DNA of 64,000 nt from Caulobacter flavus. GTDB lineage: Bacteria > Pseudomonadota > Alphaproteobacteria > Caulobacterales > Caulobacteraceae. This document shows, in pieces, positions 17,947 through 26,324 of this stretch. The DNA lies in contig NZ_CP026100.1 in the NCBI RefSeq assembly GCF_003722335.1, positions 1,648,001 through 1,712,000 on the forward strand. Reading direction: 5' to 3'. Both the position numbers and the translations under genes were made by a program. Every line of letters starts with the position of its first letter. The stretch's first letter is position 1. The notes below the pieces were generated by a model. It saw only the letters and a list, made by a program, of their open reading frames with translations, was not told the origin of the DNA and made no database searches.

Positions 17947-19577
17947 CGACCGAAAGCTTGACCAAGCCCGCCGCCCATCCCGTTTCCGCAAGCAGCGCCG
18001 AGTGGTGGCGCGGCGCGGTGATCTATCAGGTCTATCCGCGCAGCTACGCCGACTCCAACGACGACGGGGTGGGCGACCTGCCCGGGATCACCGCGCGCCT
18101 CGAGCACATCGCCTCGCTGGGCGTCGACGCGATCTGGCTGTCGCCGTTCTTCGCCTCGCCGATGAAGGACTTCGGCTACGACGTGGCCGACTATCGCGAC
18201 GTCGATCCGATCTTCGGAACCCTCGCCGACTTCGACGCCCTGATCGACAAGGCCCATCGCCTGGGCGTGAAGATCATCATCGACCTGGTCTTCTCGCACA
18301 CCAGCGACGAGCACGCCTGGTTCGCGGAAGGCCGCGAGAGCCGGGATAATCCGTATGCGGATTGGTACGTCTGGGCCGACGCCAAGCCCGACGGCTCGCC
18401 GCCGTCCAACTGGCAGTCGGTGTTCGGCGGCCCGGCCTGGACCTGGGACGCGCGGCGCGGCCAGTACTACATGCACAACTTCCTGGCCTCGCAGCCGCAG
18501 CTGAACCTGCACAACCCCAAGGTCCAGGAAGCCCTGCTCGACATCACCCGCTTCTGGCTGGAGCGGGGCGTGGACGGCTTCCGCTTCGACGCCATCAACT
18601 TCTCGATGCACGACCCGGCCCTGCGGGACAACCCGCCCTTGCCGCCGGGCGGCAAGCGCACGCGGCCGTTCGACTTCCAGGACAAGGTGTTCAACCAGGG
18701 CCACCCGGACATCCCGAAGTTCCTGTCCCGCCTGCGCGCCCTGACCGACCAGTACGAGGGCCGCTTCTCGGTGGCCGAGATCGGCGGCGACCGCGCCGAC
18801 GAGGAGATGAAGCTGTTCACGGCCGGCGAGGACCGGCTCAACAGCGCCTACAGCTTCCTCTACCTCTATGCCGACGAACTGAAGGACGAACTGGTGCGTG
18901 GCGGAGCCAGCGCCTGGCCAGGCGTGGACGGCGAGGGCTGGCCGTCCTGGACCTTCTCCAACCACGACGCGCCCCGGGCGGTGTCGCGCTGGGCGCGCGG
19001 CCGCGACCGCAAGGCCTTCGCCGAGATGGCGCTGCTGCTGCTGATGACCCTGCGCGGCAACGTCTTCGTCTACCAGGGCGAGGAGCTGGGCCTGCCGCAG
19101 GCGCACGTGCCGTTCGAACGGCTGGTCGATCCCGAGGCCATCGCCAACTGGCCCCAGACCCTGGGCCGCGACGGCGCCCGCACGCCGATGCCGTGGACGG
19201 CGGGGGCGGTCAACGCCGGCTTCTCCACCGTCGAGCCGTGGCTGCCGGTCGATCGGGCGCACCTGCCGCTGTCGGTCGACGCCCAGGAGGCCGACCCGGC
19301 CTCGACCCTGCACGCCGCGCGCCGCCTGATCGGCCTGCGCGGCCGGTGGCCGGCGCTGAGGACTGGCGGCATGCATCTGATCGACACCAACACCCCGCTC
19401 CTGGTGTTCGAGCGCGGCGAGGGCGAGGCGGCCCTGCTGTGCGTGTTCAACATCGGCTTCGAGGCCGTGGCCTGGGACCTGCCGGACGGCTGGACGGTCG
19501 TCGACAGCGTCAACCTCGGCGCGCCGGGTTTCGTGCCGCCGCTGGGCGGCCTGCTGGCGAAGCGGGGCGCTGCGTGA
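17943..19577 (+). CDS. cytoplasmic alpha-glucosidase (GH13, maltase/oligo-1,6-glucosidase type)
   Basis: A protein of 544 aa with a GTG start overlapping the amylase stop. No signal peptide, so it is cytoplasmic. Motifs: VYPRSYADSNDDGVGDLPGI at the N-terminus, GFRFDAINF with nucleophile D216, VAEIGG with acid/base E279 and SNHDAPR with D342. It would hydrolyse maltose and short oligosaccharides brought in by the MFS transporter. It is coupled to the amylase and is followed by a palindromic repeat and the convergent LacI gene. Confidence 0.93.
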   Translation: MTTESLTKPAAHPVSASSAEWWRGAVIYQVYPRSYADSNDDGVGDLPGITARLEHIASLGVDAIWLSPFFASPMKDFGYDVADYRDVDPIFGTLADFDALIDKAHRLGVKIIIDLVFSHTSDEHAWFAEGRESRDNPYADWYVWADAKPDGSPPSNWQSVFGGPAWTWDARRGQYYMHNFLASQPQLNLHNPKVQEALLDITRFWLERGVDGFRFDAINFSMHDPALRDNPPLPPGGKRTRPFDFQDKVFNQGHPDIPKFLSRLRALTDQYEGRFSVAEIGGDRADEEMKLFTAGEDRLNSAYSFLYLYADELKDELVRGGASAWPGVDGEGWPSWTFSNHDAPRAVSRWARGRDRKAFAEMALLLLMTLRGNVFVYQGEELGLPQAHVPFERLVDPEAIANWPQTLGRDGARTPMPWTAGAVNAGFSTVEPWLPVDRAHLPLSVDAQEADPASTLHAARRLIGLRGRWPALRTGGMHLIDTNTPLLVFERGEGEAALLCVFNIGFEAVAWDLPDGWTVVDSVNLGAPGFVPPLGGLLAKRGAA

Positions 19578-19580
19578 AAG

Positions 19581-19696
19581 CCCTCCCCCTCGATGGGGGA
19601 GGGCTGGGTGGGGGTGATCCCGCGTCGGCTGGCTGGCTTGGCCGGCGCCGCGTCACCCCCATCCCCGGCCCTTCCCCCATCGAGGGGGAAGGGAGG
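19581..19696. repeat. REP-like long imperfect inverted repeat
   Basis: Two short palindromes built on CCCTCC..CTCGATGGGGGAGGG (19581-19603) and CCTTCCCCCATCGAGGGGGAAGG (19670-19693) form the ends of a larger imperfect inverted repeat with arms of about 45 bp. It lies between convergent genes, a usual place for such intergenic elements, and may help terminate both transcripts. Confidence 0.7.
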
Positions 19697-19699
19697 AGG

Positions 19700-20713
19700 T
19701 CAGCCCCCGCAGCTTTCCCGGATGATCAAATCCGTCGGCACCCGCTCAGACCGGCTGGCGCCCTGGCCGCTGGCGTCCAGCAGTTTGGACACCATCAGCC
19801 GGCCGGCCTTGGCGGTGTCCTGCGAGATCGTCGACAGGGCCGGTCGCGAGTAGCGGGCGAACGGCACGTCGTCGTAGCCGATCACCGAGACGTCGCCGGG
19901 CACCGACAGGCCCGCGTGCTGCAGGGCGCGGATGGCGCCCAGGGCGATCAGGTCGGAGGCGGCCACGACGCCGTCGAACTTCACGCCGCGCTGGATGAGG
20001 CTGTCGATGCTGGCCTCGGCCGACTCGACCTCGAAGTGGGCCGGCACCACCAGGTCGGGATCCACGCCCAGGCCGAACTGTTCGACCGCGTCGAGATAAC
20101 CGCGGTGGCGCTGCATGGCCTCGGGGGCCTCGGTATCGCCCAGGAAGACGATGCGCTTTCGCCCGAGACGCGCCAGGTGCAGCGTCGCGCGCTTGGCCCC
20201 CAGCGGGTTGTCCGAGCCCACCGAGCAGTAGGCCTGGTCGGGCAGTTGCGCGCCCCAGACCACGAAGCGGGCTTCCGTCTCGGCCAGGCGGTTGAAGGCG
20301 GTGTGCAGCCAGGACTGGCCCAGGAAGATCACCCCGTCCGCCCGGCTGGTGGTCATGGCCGCCGACAGGTCCTCGAAGCTGCCCGGGGCCACGTGGCTGA
20401 CCAGGATGTCGCATCCCCGCTCGCGGGCGGCTTCGCCGACGCCGGCGAACAGCTCGAGGAAGAACGGATCCGACAGCCGGCCCTCGCGGTGCTGCGGACG
20501 CGGCACGACGATGGCGATCGTGCCCTCGGCGCCGATGGGGCCGGCGGGCATGTAGCGGCGGAACGGATAGTCCATCTCGCGCGCCAGCTTCCAGATCAGC
20601 TGCTTGGTGCGCTGGTTGACGGCGGGGCTGTCGTTCAGCGCCCGCGAGGCGGTGGAGATCGAGACGCCGGCCATCCTGGCCAGGTCTTCCAGACGCGTCG
20701 CCCCCTTGCTCAC
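19700..20713 (-). CDS. LacI-family regulator of the maltose locus
   Basis: A protein of 337 aa. The N-terminal helix-turn-helix is RLEDLARMAGVSISTASRAL with the minor-groove helix region that follows. The rest is the periplasmic-binding-protein-like sensor domain (VIGYDDVPFARYSRPALSTI, near 275-300). It is divergent from the GH97 gene, with TGCAAA/TTGC half-sites between them, so it probably represses itself and its neighbours and responds to a malto-oligosaccharide. It occupies the position of the maltose repressor in the Caulobacter mal locus. The effector is not visible from sequence. Confidence 0.9.
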   Translation of the reverse strand: MSKGATRLEDLARMAGVSISTASRALNDSPAVNQRTKQLIWKLAREMDYPFRRYMPAGPIGAEGTIAIVVPRPQHREGRLSDPFFLELFAGVGEAARERGCDILVSHVAPGSFEDLSAAMTTSRADGVIFLGQSWLHTAFNRLAETEARFVVWGAQLPDQAYCSVGSDNPLGAKRATLHLARLGRKRIVFLGDTEAPEAMQRHRGYLDAVEQFGLGVDPDLVVPAHFEVESAEASIDSLIQRGVKFDGVVAASDLIALGAIRALQHAGLSVPGDVSVIGYDDVPFARYSRPALSTISQDTAKAGRLMVSKLLDASGQGASRSERVPTDLIIRESCGG

Positions 20714-20754
20714 CGTGTTCCGTCCCCGTCGGCTCTGGCGTCCAAGACTGCCGC

Positions 20755-20773
20755 TGCAAATCTTGCCGCAAAA
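20755..20773. promoter_or_regulatory. operator-like sites between lacI-family gene and GH97 gene
   Basis: GCAA-ATC-TTGC (20756-20766) overlaps TTGC-C-GCAA (20763-20771). The site is 42 bp before the regulator start and about 80 bp before GH97, and could control both. Same half-sites as elsewhere in the locus. Confidence 0.5.
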
Positions 20774-20850
20774 TTTTTCACTGACCTGTTTAACGCATCG
20801 CCCGCCGCGCTTGGCAAGTGCGGCGAGGCAAGGTTTTCCGGAGTAGAAGC

Positions 20851-22881
20851 ATGATCCTGCGCCTTCTCGCCGCGGCCGTCCTGGCCCTGGCGGCCTCGCC
20901 GTCGCTGGCGGCGGTCACCGCCACCGCGACCTCGCCCGACAAGGTGCTGAGCGTGTCGGTCACCACCGACAACGACGGCCAGCCGACCTATACGGTCAGC
21001 CGTCTGGGCCGGCCGGTGATCGCCCCGTCGAAGCTGGGCTTCATCCTGGTCGACGCGCCCAAGCTGCAGCGCAATTTCGAGGTCGCCGACCAGAAGATCC
21101 GCAGCGTCGACGAGACCTGGGACCTGCCCTGGGGCGAGCGCAAGAGCGTGCGCAATCGCTTCAACGAGCTGCGTGTGACCCTGGTCGAGAAGACTCCGCT
21201 GCATCGGCGCCTGGACGTGGTGTTCCGGCTCTATGACGACGGCCTGGGCTTCCGCTACGAGTTTCCCGAGCAGGCCAATCTGAAGACCGCTCGCATCGGC
21301 GAGGAACTGACCGAGTTCTCGCTCGTGGACGAGGCCACGGCCTGGTGGATTCCGGCCTACGAATGGAACCGCGAGGAATATCTCTACAATCGCACGCCGG
21401 TCGAAGAGGTCGGGATCGCCCAGACCCCGATGACCGTGCGCACCAGGGACGGGCTGCACGTCTCGATCCACGAGGCGTCGCTGGTCGACTATGCCGGCAT
21501 GAACCTGACCCGCGCCCAGGATCGCCGCTTCAAGGCCAGCCTGACCCCGGGGATCGGCGAGGCCAAGGTCGAGCGGACGGCGCCGTTCCCCACGCCCTGG
21601 CGCACCCTGCAGATCGCCGACAGCGCCGGCGGCCTGGTGTCCTCCAGCCTGATCCTGAACCTCAACGAGCCCAACAAGCTGGGCGACGTCTCGTGGATCA
21701 AGCCGATGAAGTATGTCGGCGTCTGGTGGGAGATGCACCTCGACCACAAGACCTGGGGCTCGGGTCCCAAGCACGGCGCGACCAATGAGAACGTGATCCG
21801 TCATATCGACTTCGCCGCCAGGCATGGCCTGGGCGGGGTGCTGGTCGAGGGCTGGAACAAGGGCTGGGACGGCGCCTGGTTCGCCGACGGCTCGGAGTTC
21901 AGCTTCACGCAATCCTACCCGGACTTCGACCTGAAGAAGCTGACCGACTACGCCCGCAAGAAGGGCGTCGTGCTGATCGGTCACCACGAGACGGCCGGCA
22001 ACACCGTCGTCTACGAGCGCCAGATGGACGCCGCCTTCGACCTCTACAAGTCGGTGGGCGTGCCGGCCGTGAAGACTGGCTACGTGGCCGACGCCGGCGG
22101 CGCGCAGGTGACGGGGGCGGACGGCAAGGTCCACTTCGCCTGGCACGAAAGCCAGCCGATGGCGCGGCATCACCTGCGGGTGCTGGAGGCCGCCGCCAAG
22201 CGCCAAATCGCCATCAACGCCCACGAGCCGATCAAGGACACCGGCCTGCGCCGCACCTGGCCCAACTGGATCAGCCGCGAGGGCGCGCGGGGCATGGAGT
22301 TCAGCGCCTGGGGCCAGCCGGGCAACCCGCCCGAGCACGAGGCCAACCTGGTCTTCACCCGCCTGCTGGCCGGGCCGATGGACTACACGCCCGGCATCTT
22401 CGGCATGAAGACCAAGGCGCCCGACGGCGTGGCCACAACCTGGGCCAAGCAGCTGGCGCTGTACGTGGTGATCTACAGCCCGATCCAGATGGCCGCCGAC
22501 CTGCTCGAGAACTACGAGGCCAATCCAGGGCCGTTCAAGTTCATCGAGGACGTGCCGGTCGACTGGGCCGACACCCGCGTGATCAACGGCGAGATCGGCG
22601 ACTTCGTCACCATCGCCCGCAAGGATCGCAAGAGCGACGACTGGTACCTGGGCGCGATCAGCGACGAGCAGGGGCGGGTGCTTTCCGCGCCGCTGTCGTT
22701 CCTGGATCCAGGCCGCAAGTATCGGGCCGAGATCTATCGCGACGGTGAGAAGGCCGACTGGAAGACCGCCCCGCAGGACATCGTCATCGAGTCCCGCGAG
22801 GTGACGGCGGCCGACGTGCTGGAGCTGAAGCTGGCTCCCGGCGGCGGCCAGGCGATCCGGTTCGTGGCGCTGAAAAAGTAA
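20851..22881 (+). CDS. exported alpha-glucosidase, GH97 (SusB-like)
   Basis: The ATG at 20851 gives 676 aa with a signal peptide (residues 1-22, SPSLAA). An in-frame ATG at 20818 adds 11 basic residues. The N-terminal beta-sandwich is followed by the GH97 catalytic barrel: VEGWNKGWDG, IGHHETAGNT, INAHEPIKDTG and SREGARGMEF carry the conserved acidic residues. SusB of Bacteroides starch utilisation is the reference member. It would release glucose from malto-oligosaccharides in the periplasm. It ends before a REP-like element and a convergent gene. Confidence 0.9.
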   Translation: MILRLLAAAVLALAASPSLAAVTATATSPDKVLSVSVTTDNDGQPTYTVSRLGRPVIAPSKLGFILVDAPKLQRNFEVADQKIRSVDETWDLPWGERKSVRNRFNELRVTLVEKTPLHRRLDVVFRLYDDGLGFRYEFPEQANLKTARIGEELTEFSLVDEATAWWIPAYEWNREEYLYNRTPVEEVGIAQTPMTVRTRDGLHVSIHEASLVDYAGMNLTRAQDRRFKASLTPGIGEAKVERTAPFPTPWRTLQIADSAGGLVSSSLILNLNEPNKLGDVSWIKPMKYVGVWWEMHLDHKTWGSGPKHGATNENVIRHIDFAARHGLGGVLVEGWNKGWDGAWFADGSEFSFTQSYPDFDLKKLTDYARKKGVVLIGHHETAGNTVVYERQMDAAFDLYKSVGVPAVKTGYVADAGGAQVTGADGKVHFAWHESQPMARHHLRVLEAAAKRQIAINAHEPIKDTGLRRTWPNWISREGARGMEFSAWGQPGNPPEHEANLVFTRLLAGPMDYTPGIFGMKTKAPDGVATTWAKQLALYVVIYSPIQMAADLLENYEANPGPFKFIEDVPVDWADTRVINGEIGDFVTIARKDRKSDDWYLGAISDEQGRVLSAPLSFLDPGRKYRAEIYRDGEKADWKTAPQDIVIESREVTAADVLELKLAPGGGQAIRFVALKK

Positions 22882-22900
22882 CGGCTCTCCCTCCGTAATG

Positions 22901-22989
22901 TCCCCGCGAAAGCGGGGACCCAGGCGTTTTATCGTCGAGCGCCTTGGGTTGCGGAAAAAGCCTGGGCCCCCGCTTTCGCGGGGGTTTTA
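22901..22989. repeat. REP-like element, CCCCGCGAAAGCGGGG type
   Basis: TCCCCGCGAAAGCGGGGACCC (first palindrome, 22901-22921) is repeated in inverse orientation as GGGCCCCCGCTTTCGCGGGGG (22964-22984), about 40 bp apart. It is a typical palindromic intergenic unit of alphaproteobacteria, here between convergent genes. Confidence 0.75.
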
Positions 22990-23003
22990 CGCAGTGGGGT
23001 GGA

Positions 23004-23897
23004 TCAGTCGAAGATAAGCGACCGGTGCGCGCCCACGCCCGCCAGCACCCCGTCGGCCGAGGCCAGGGTGGCGTTGTGGTTGGCCCGCGCCGCGTCGCCG
23101 GCGGCGAACACGCCCGCCACGCTGGTCGCCTTCCAGTCGTCGACCGCGATCAGCGGGCCCAGCGGGCCGTCCTCGAAGGCGCAGCCCAGGCGCTGCGCCA
23201 GGGGGCTGGCCATGCGCACGGTCGGCGAGGCGAAGATCGCCTCGATGGCGACGACCCGGCCGTCGGCCAGGCGGGCGCCCGAAAGGTCGGGCTCGTCGCC
23301 CAGCAGTTCCACCACCGGGACCTCCTCGATCGCCACGCCGCGCGCGGCCAGGCGGTCCCGCGTCTCGGCGTCGATCGGCAGGCCCTGGCTGAACAGGATG
23401 GTCGGCCCCCAGTCGGGGATCATCTGGGCCTTGTGCAGGTCCATCGCGCCGCTGGCCAGCACGCCCAGCCGCCGGTCGCGGGCCTCGTAGCCGTGGCAGT
23501 AGGGGCAGTGCAGCACGGTCGCGCCCCATCGGGGCTTGAGGCCCGGAATGTCGGGCAACTGGTCGGCGACGCCGGTGGCCAGCACCAGCCGCCGGCCGCG
23601 CACGGTGCGGCCGTCGTTCAGGGCGACCGAGAAGCCGCCATCCTCGGTCCAGGCGTCGCGGGCCTCGCCCTCGACGAACGCGACGGTCGGATAGGCGCCG
23701 AGCTGGCGGCGGGCCTCGCGCAGGATGTCGAACGGCGCCCTGCCGTCCTGGCCCAGGAACCCGTGCGAGGCGTCGGCGAAGCGGTTGCGCGGCAGGCCCG
23801 CGTCCACCACCAGCACGTCGCGGCGGGCGCGGGCCAGCTGCATGGCGGCGGACAGGCCGGCGAAGCTTCCGCCGACGACGATGGCGTCATGAGTCAT
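23004..23897 (-). CDS. thioredoxin-reductase-like FAD oxidoreductase
   Basis: A protein of 297 aa. FAD motif VVGGSFAGLSAA (residues 7-18), redox-active C131-P-Y-C134, and the C-terminal FAD site VFAAGDAAR. This is the short thioredoxin-reductase-like fold. The active site reads CPYC rather than the CATC/CAVC of true TrxB, and an HGYE follows, so it may act on a different disulfide or use no protein thiol. It overlaps the Rrf2 regulator gene by 11 bp and forms an operon with it. It is not an obvious part of the maltose pathway. Confidence 0.85.
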   Translation of the reverse strand: MTHDAIVVGGSFAGLSAAMQLARARRDVLVVDAGLPRNRFADASHGFLGQDGRAPFDILREARRQLGAYPTVAFVEGEARDAWTEDGGFSVALNDGRTVRGRRLVLATGVADQLPDIPGLKPRWGATVLHCPYCHGYEARDRRLGVLASGAMDLHKAQMIPDWGPTILFSQGLPIDAETRDRLAARGVAIEEVPVVELLGDEPDLSGARLADGRVVAIEAIFASPTVRMASPLAQRLGCAFEDGPLGPLIAVDDWKATSVAGVFAAGDAARANHNATLASADGVLAGVGAHRSLIFD

Positions 23898-24351
23898 GAT
23901 GGGGGTCCTTGCCGCCCGCCGCCTGCAGCACGATGCGGCGCGGGCCGATCTGGGCGGCCAGGTCCGCCAGGGTGATCTTCGACAGCCGCTCGTCCAGCAG
24001 GCGGCGGGCTTCGGCTACGGCGTCGTCGAGGGCGGCGTTGACCGCCTGTTCGACCAGGCAGCCGGGGCTTTCCTCGGCCTTGCCCAGGGCCAGCAGCGGC
24101 TCGTCGAGCGCGGCCTGGATGTCGGCCAGGCTGACGGCGCCCAGGGGCTTGAGCAGGGTCCAGCCGCCGCCGTGGCCCTTGGACGAGCCGACGATGCCGG
24201 CCTCGCGCAGCCCCGCGAAGGTGCGGCGGATGACCACCGGATTGGTCGCGGCCCAGCCGGCCAGGACTTCGGAGGTGAGGGCCTTGTCGGGCTGCTCGGC
24301 CATGTGCAGCAGCACGTGCAGGGCGACGGAGAGGCGGCTGTTCCGTTTCAT
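23887..24351 (-). CDS. Rrf2-family transcriptional regulator
   Basis: A protein of 154 aa from ATG 24351. Winged-helix start NSRLSVALHVLLHMAEQ, recognition region NPVVIRRTFAGLREAGIV and glycine-rich wing SSKGHGGGWTL are typical of Rrf2. It has only one cysteine (C98), so it lacks the three-Cys iron-sulfur site of IscR/NsrR and is closer to the YwnA-like subgroup. It likely controls its own operon with the oxidoreductase, perhaps through C98 as a thiol switch (inference). The frame is open upstream to 24525 but the earlier part runs through a repeat and is not credible. Confidence 0.87.
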   Translation of the reverse strand: MKRNSRLSVALHVLLHMAEQPDKALTSEVLAGWAATNPVVIRRTFAGLREAGIVGSSKGHGGGWTLLKPLGAVSLADIQAALDEPLLALGKAEESPGCLVEQAVNAALDDAVAEARRLLDERLSKITLADLAAQIGPRRIVLQAAGGKDPHHDS

Positions 24352-24368
24352 GTAATGATGTATGTTAC
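24352..24368. promoter_or_regulatory. inverted repeat before the Rrf2 gene
   Basis: GTAA-N9-TTAC lies directly upstream of the regulator start codon, where an autoregulatory operator of an Rrf2 protein would be expected. It is short, so the call is tentative. Confidence 0.4.
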
Positions 24369-24430
24369 GTGAAGGGGCGGGGCGCAAGGGGGCGTTTTTC
24401 CGGGCGCCGCACCGAGGCTCCCTCGGTCGC

Positions 24431-24540
24431 CTTCCTGGGCCTTGTGCCCAGGATCCATTGCGCCGTCGCTCAGATCGCCGATAGCCGGCCTGGATCTCGG
24501 CGGCTGAACCATGGGCCCTGGGCACAAGGCCCAGGGAAGC
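24431..24540. repeat. REP-like inverted repeat
   Basis: TTCCTGGGCCTTGTGCCCAG (24432-24451) recurs inverted as CTGGGCACAAGGCCCAGGGAA (24519-24539) with about 67 bp between. It fills much of the 432-bp gap 24352-24783; the rest holds operator-like sites and no gene. Confidence 0.75.
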
Positions 24541-24728
24541 GGATTTGGTGATGCAAATTTATGAGAACTATTGCCGCGCACTCGCGCGGGCCAGTGCGTG
24601 TCGTCCCCTTGATCCTCGATTGCTTCGCCCCGTTCCCCACCCGTCCTCGCCCGTAAAGTCAGCGAAAATCCCACTTCACCGTTGCATCGCTCCCCGCCCC
24701 ATGCGCAAATGTCTGCCGCAAAGCGCGA

Positions 24729-24746
24729 TGCAAATATTTGCGCAAA
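24729..24746. promoter_or_regulatory. double palindromic operator before the transporter gene
   Basis: GCAAATATTTGC (24730-24741, perfect 12 bp) overlaps TTTGCGCAAA (24737-24746, perfect 10 bp), 38 bp before the transporter start. The half-sites match those before the amylase and receptor genes. Confidence 0.7.
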
Positions 24747-24783
24747 CGGCCGGGCAAACCGGCGGCGTCAAGGCGGGGAAGCG

Positions 24784-26316
24784 ATGACCAAGGCCAGGCT
24801 GAGCCTCTTCCAGATCTGGAACATGTGCTTCGGGTTCTTCGGGATCCAGATCGGCTTTGGCCTGCAGAACGCCAACACCAGCCGCATCTTCCAGACCCTC
24901 GGCGTCGAGATCGACCACCTGGCCATCCTGTGGATCGCAGCGCCCGCCACGGGCCTCTTGGTGCAGCCGATCATCGGCCACCTGTCCGACAAGACCTGGG
25001 GGCGGCTGGGCCGTCGGCGGCCCTATTTCTTCTGGGGCGCGATCCTGACCACGGCCGCCCTGGTCCTGATGCCCAACTCGCCGACCCTGTGGATCGCGGC
25101 CTCGGCGCTGTGGATCATGGACGCCTCGATCAACATCACCATGGAGCCGTTCCGGGCCTTCGTCGGCGACAACCTGCCCGACGAGCAGCGGTCCACCGGC
25201 TACGCCATGCAGAGCTTCTTCATCGGGATCGGGGCGGTGCTGGCCTCGTGCCTGCCCTGGATCCTGACCAACTGGCTGGACGTCGCCAACACCGCCCCGG
25301 CCGGCCAGATCCCGCCTTCGGTGCGCATCGCCTTCTACGCCGGCGGCGCGGTGCTGCTGGCGGCGGTGATGTGGACCGTCTTCACCACCCGAGAGTATTC
25401 GCCCGAGCAGATGGCCGCCTTCGAGGCGGCGCAGGCCGCTGCCAAGGGCGAGGCTGTCGCGACCCACGCCGGTCCGGGCCGGGCCGTCGCCGCCTACCTG
25501 ACCGGCGGCGCGATCTGGACCATCGCCGGCCTGGCCGTCGCTGCGGGCGTCTACGCCCTCAAGCTGGAGAAGGAGCTCTACGTCCTGGCCGCCCTGATCG
25601 CGGGCTTTGGCCTAGCGCAGCTGGTCGCCGGCCAGCTGAAGCGGGCGGGGCGCACCGGCAACGGCTTTTCCGAGGTGGTCGAGGACCTGTTCGCCATGCC
25701 CGCCACCATGAAGCAGCTGGCGGTGGTGCAGTTCTTCTCGTGGTTCGGCCTGTTCGCCATGTGGATCTACACCACGCCCGCCGTCGCCGCCTTCCACTAC
25801 GGCGCGACCGACGCGACCTCGGCCGCCTACAACGCCGGGGCCGACTGGGTGGGGGTGCTGTTCGGGGTCTACAACGGCGTGGCGGCCCTGGCGGCCCTGC
25901 TAATCCCGGTCATCGCCCGCGCCTTCAGCCGTCGCGTCGCCCACGCCATCTGCCTGGTCCTGGGCGGGCTTGGCCTGCTGTCGTTCATGGTCATCCGTGA
26001 CCCGAAGCTGCTGGTTCTCGGCATGGTGGGGGTCGGCTTCGCCTGGAGCTCGATCCTGTCGTCGCCCTATTCGATCCTGTCGGGCTCGGTGCCGGGGCGG
26101 AAGATGGGCGTCTACATGGGCATCTTCAATTTCTTCATCGTCATCCCGCAGCTCCTGGCCGCCACCGTGCTGGGCCTGCTGCTCAAGACCTTCTTCGGCG
26201 GCCAGGCGATCTGGGCGCTGGTGCTGGGCGCGGCCGCGTTCCTGATCGCCGCGATCGCCGTCTTCGCCGTCAACGACCCGGGCGAGCCCAAGCGGCTGGC
26301 CAAGCTCACCTCGTGA
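24784..26316 (+). CDS. malY: MFS sugar:cation symporter, SLC45 type (MalY-like)
   Basis: A protein of 510 aa from ATG 24784 with GGCGGGGAAG upstream. About 12 hydrophobic helices. Family motifs: FGFFGIQIGFGLQNANTSR in helix 1, WIAAPATGLLVQPIIGHLSD, and RRRPYFFWGA. This is the sucrose/maltose transporter (SLC45-like) pattern. A cytoplasmic loop near residues 205-235 is longer than usual. It would move maltose or short oligosaccharides across the inner membrane. Synteny matches malY of Caulobacter. The glucoamylase gene follows within 10 bp. Confidence 0.88.
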   Translation: MTKARLSLFQIWNMCFGFFGIQIGFGLQNANTSRIFQTLGVEIDHLAILWIAAPATGLLVQPIIGHLSDKTWGRLGRRRPYFFWGAILTTAALVLMPNSPTLWIAASALWIMDASINITMEPFRAFVGDNLPDEQRSTGYAMQSFFIGIGAVLASCLPWILTNWLDVANTAPAGQIPPSVRIAFYAGGAVLLAAVMWTVFTTREYSPEQMAAFEAAQAAAKGEAVATHAGPGRAVAAYLTGGAIWTIAGLAVAAGVYALKLEKELYVLAALIAGFGLAQLVAGQLKRAGRTGNGFSEVVEDLFAMPATMKQLAVVQFFSWFGLFAMWIYTTPAVAAFHYGATDATSAAYNAGADWVGVLFGVYNGVAALAALLIPVIARAFSRRVAHAICLVLGGLGLLSFMVIRDPKLLVLGMVGVGFAWSSILSSPYSILSGSVPGRKMGVYMGIFNFFIVIPQLLAATVLGLLLKTFFGGQAIWALVLGAAAFLIAAIAVFAVNDPGEPKRLAKLTS

Positions 26317-26324
26317 GGTTTCAC

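Noticed and set aside
24369-24551. 60-codon plus-strand frame before the transporter
   Set aside because: It lies within a REP-like inverted repeat and has no ribosome site.
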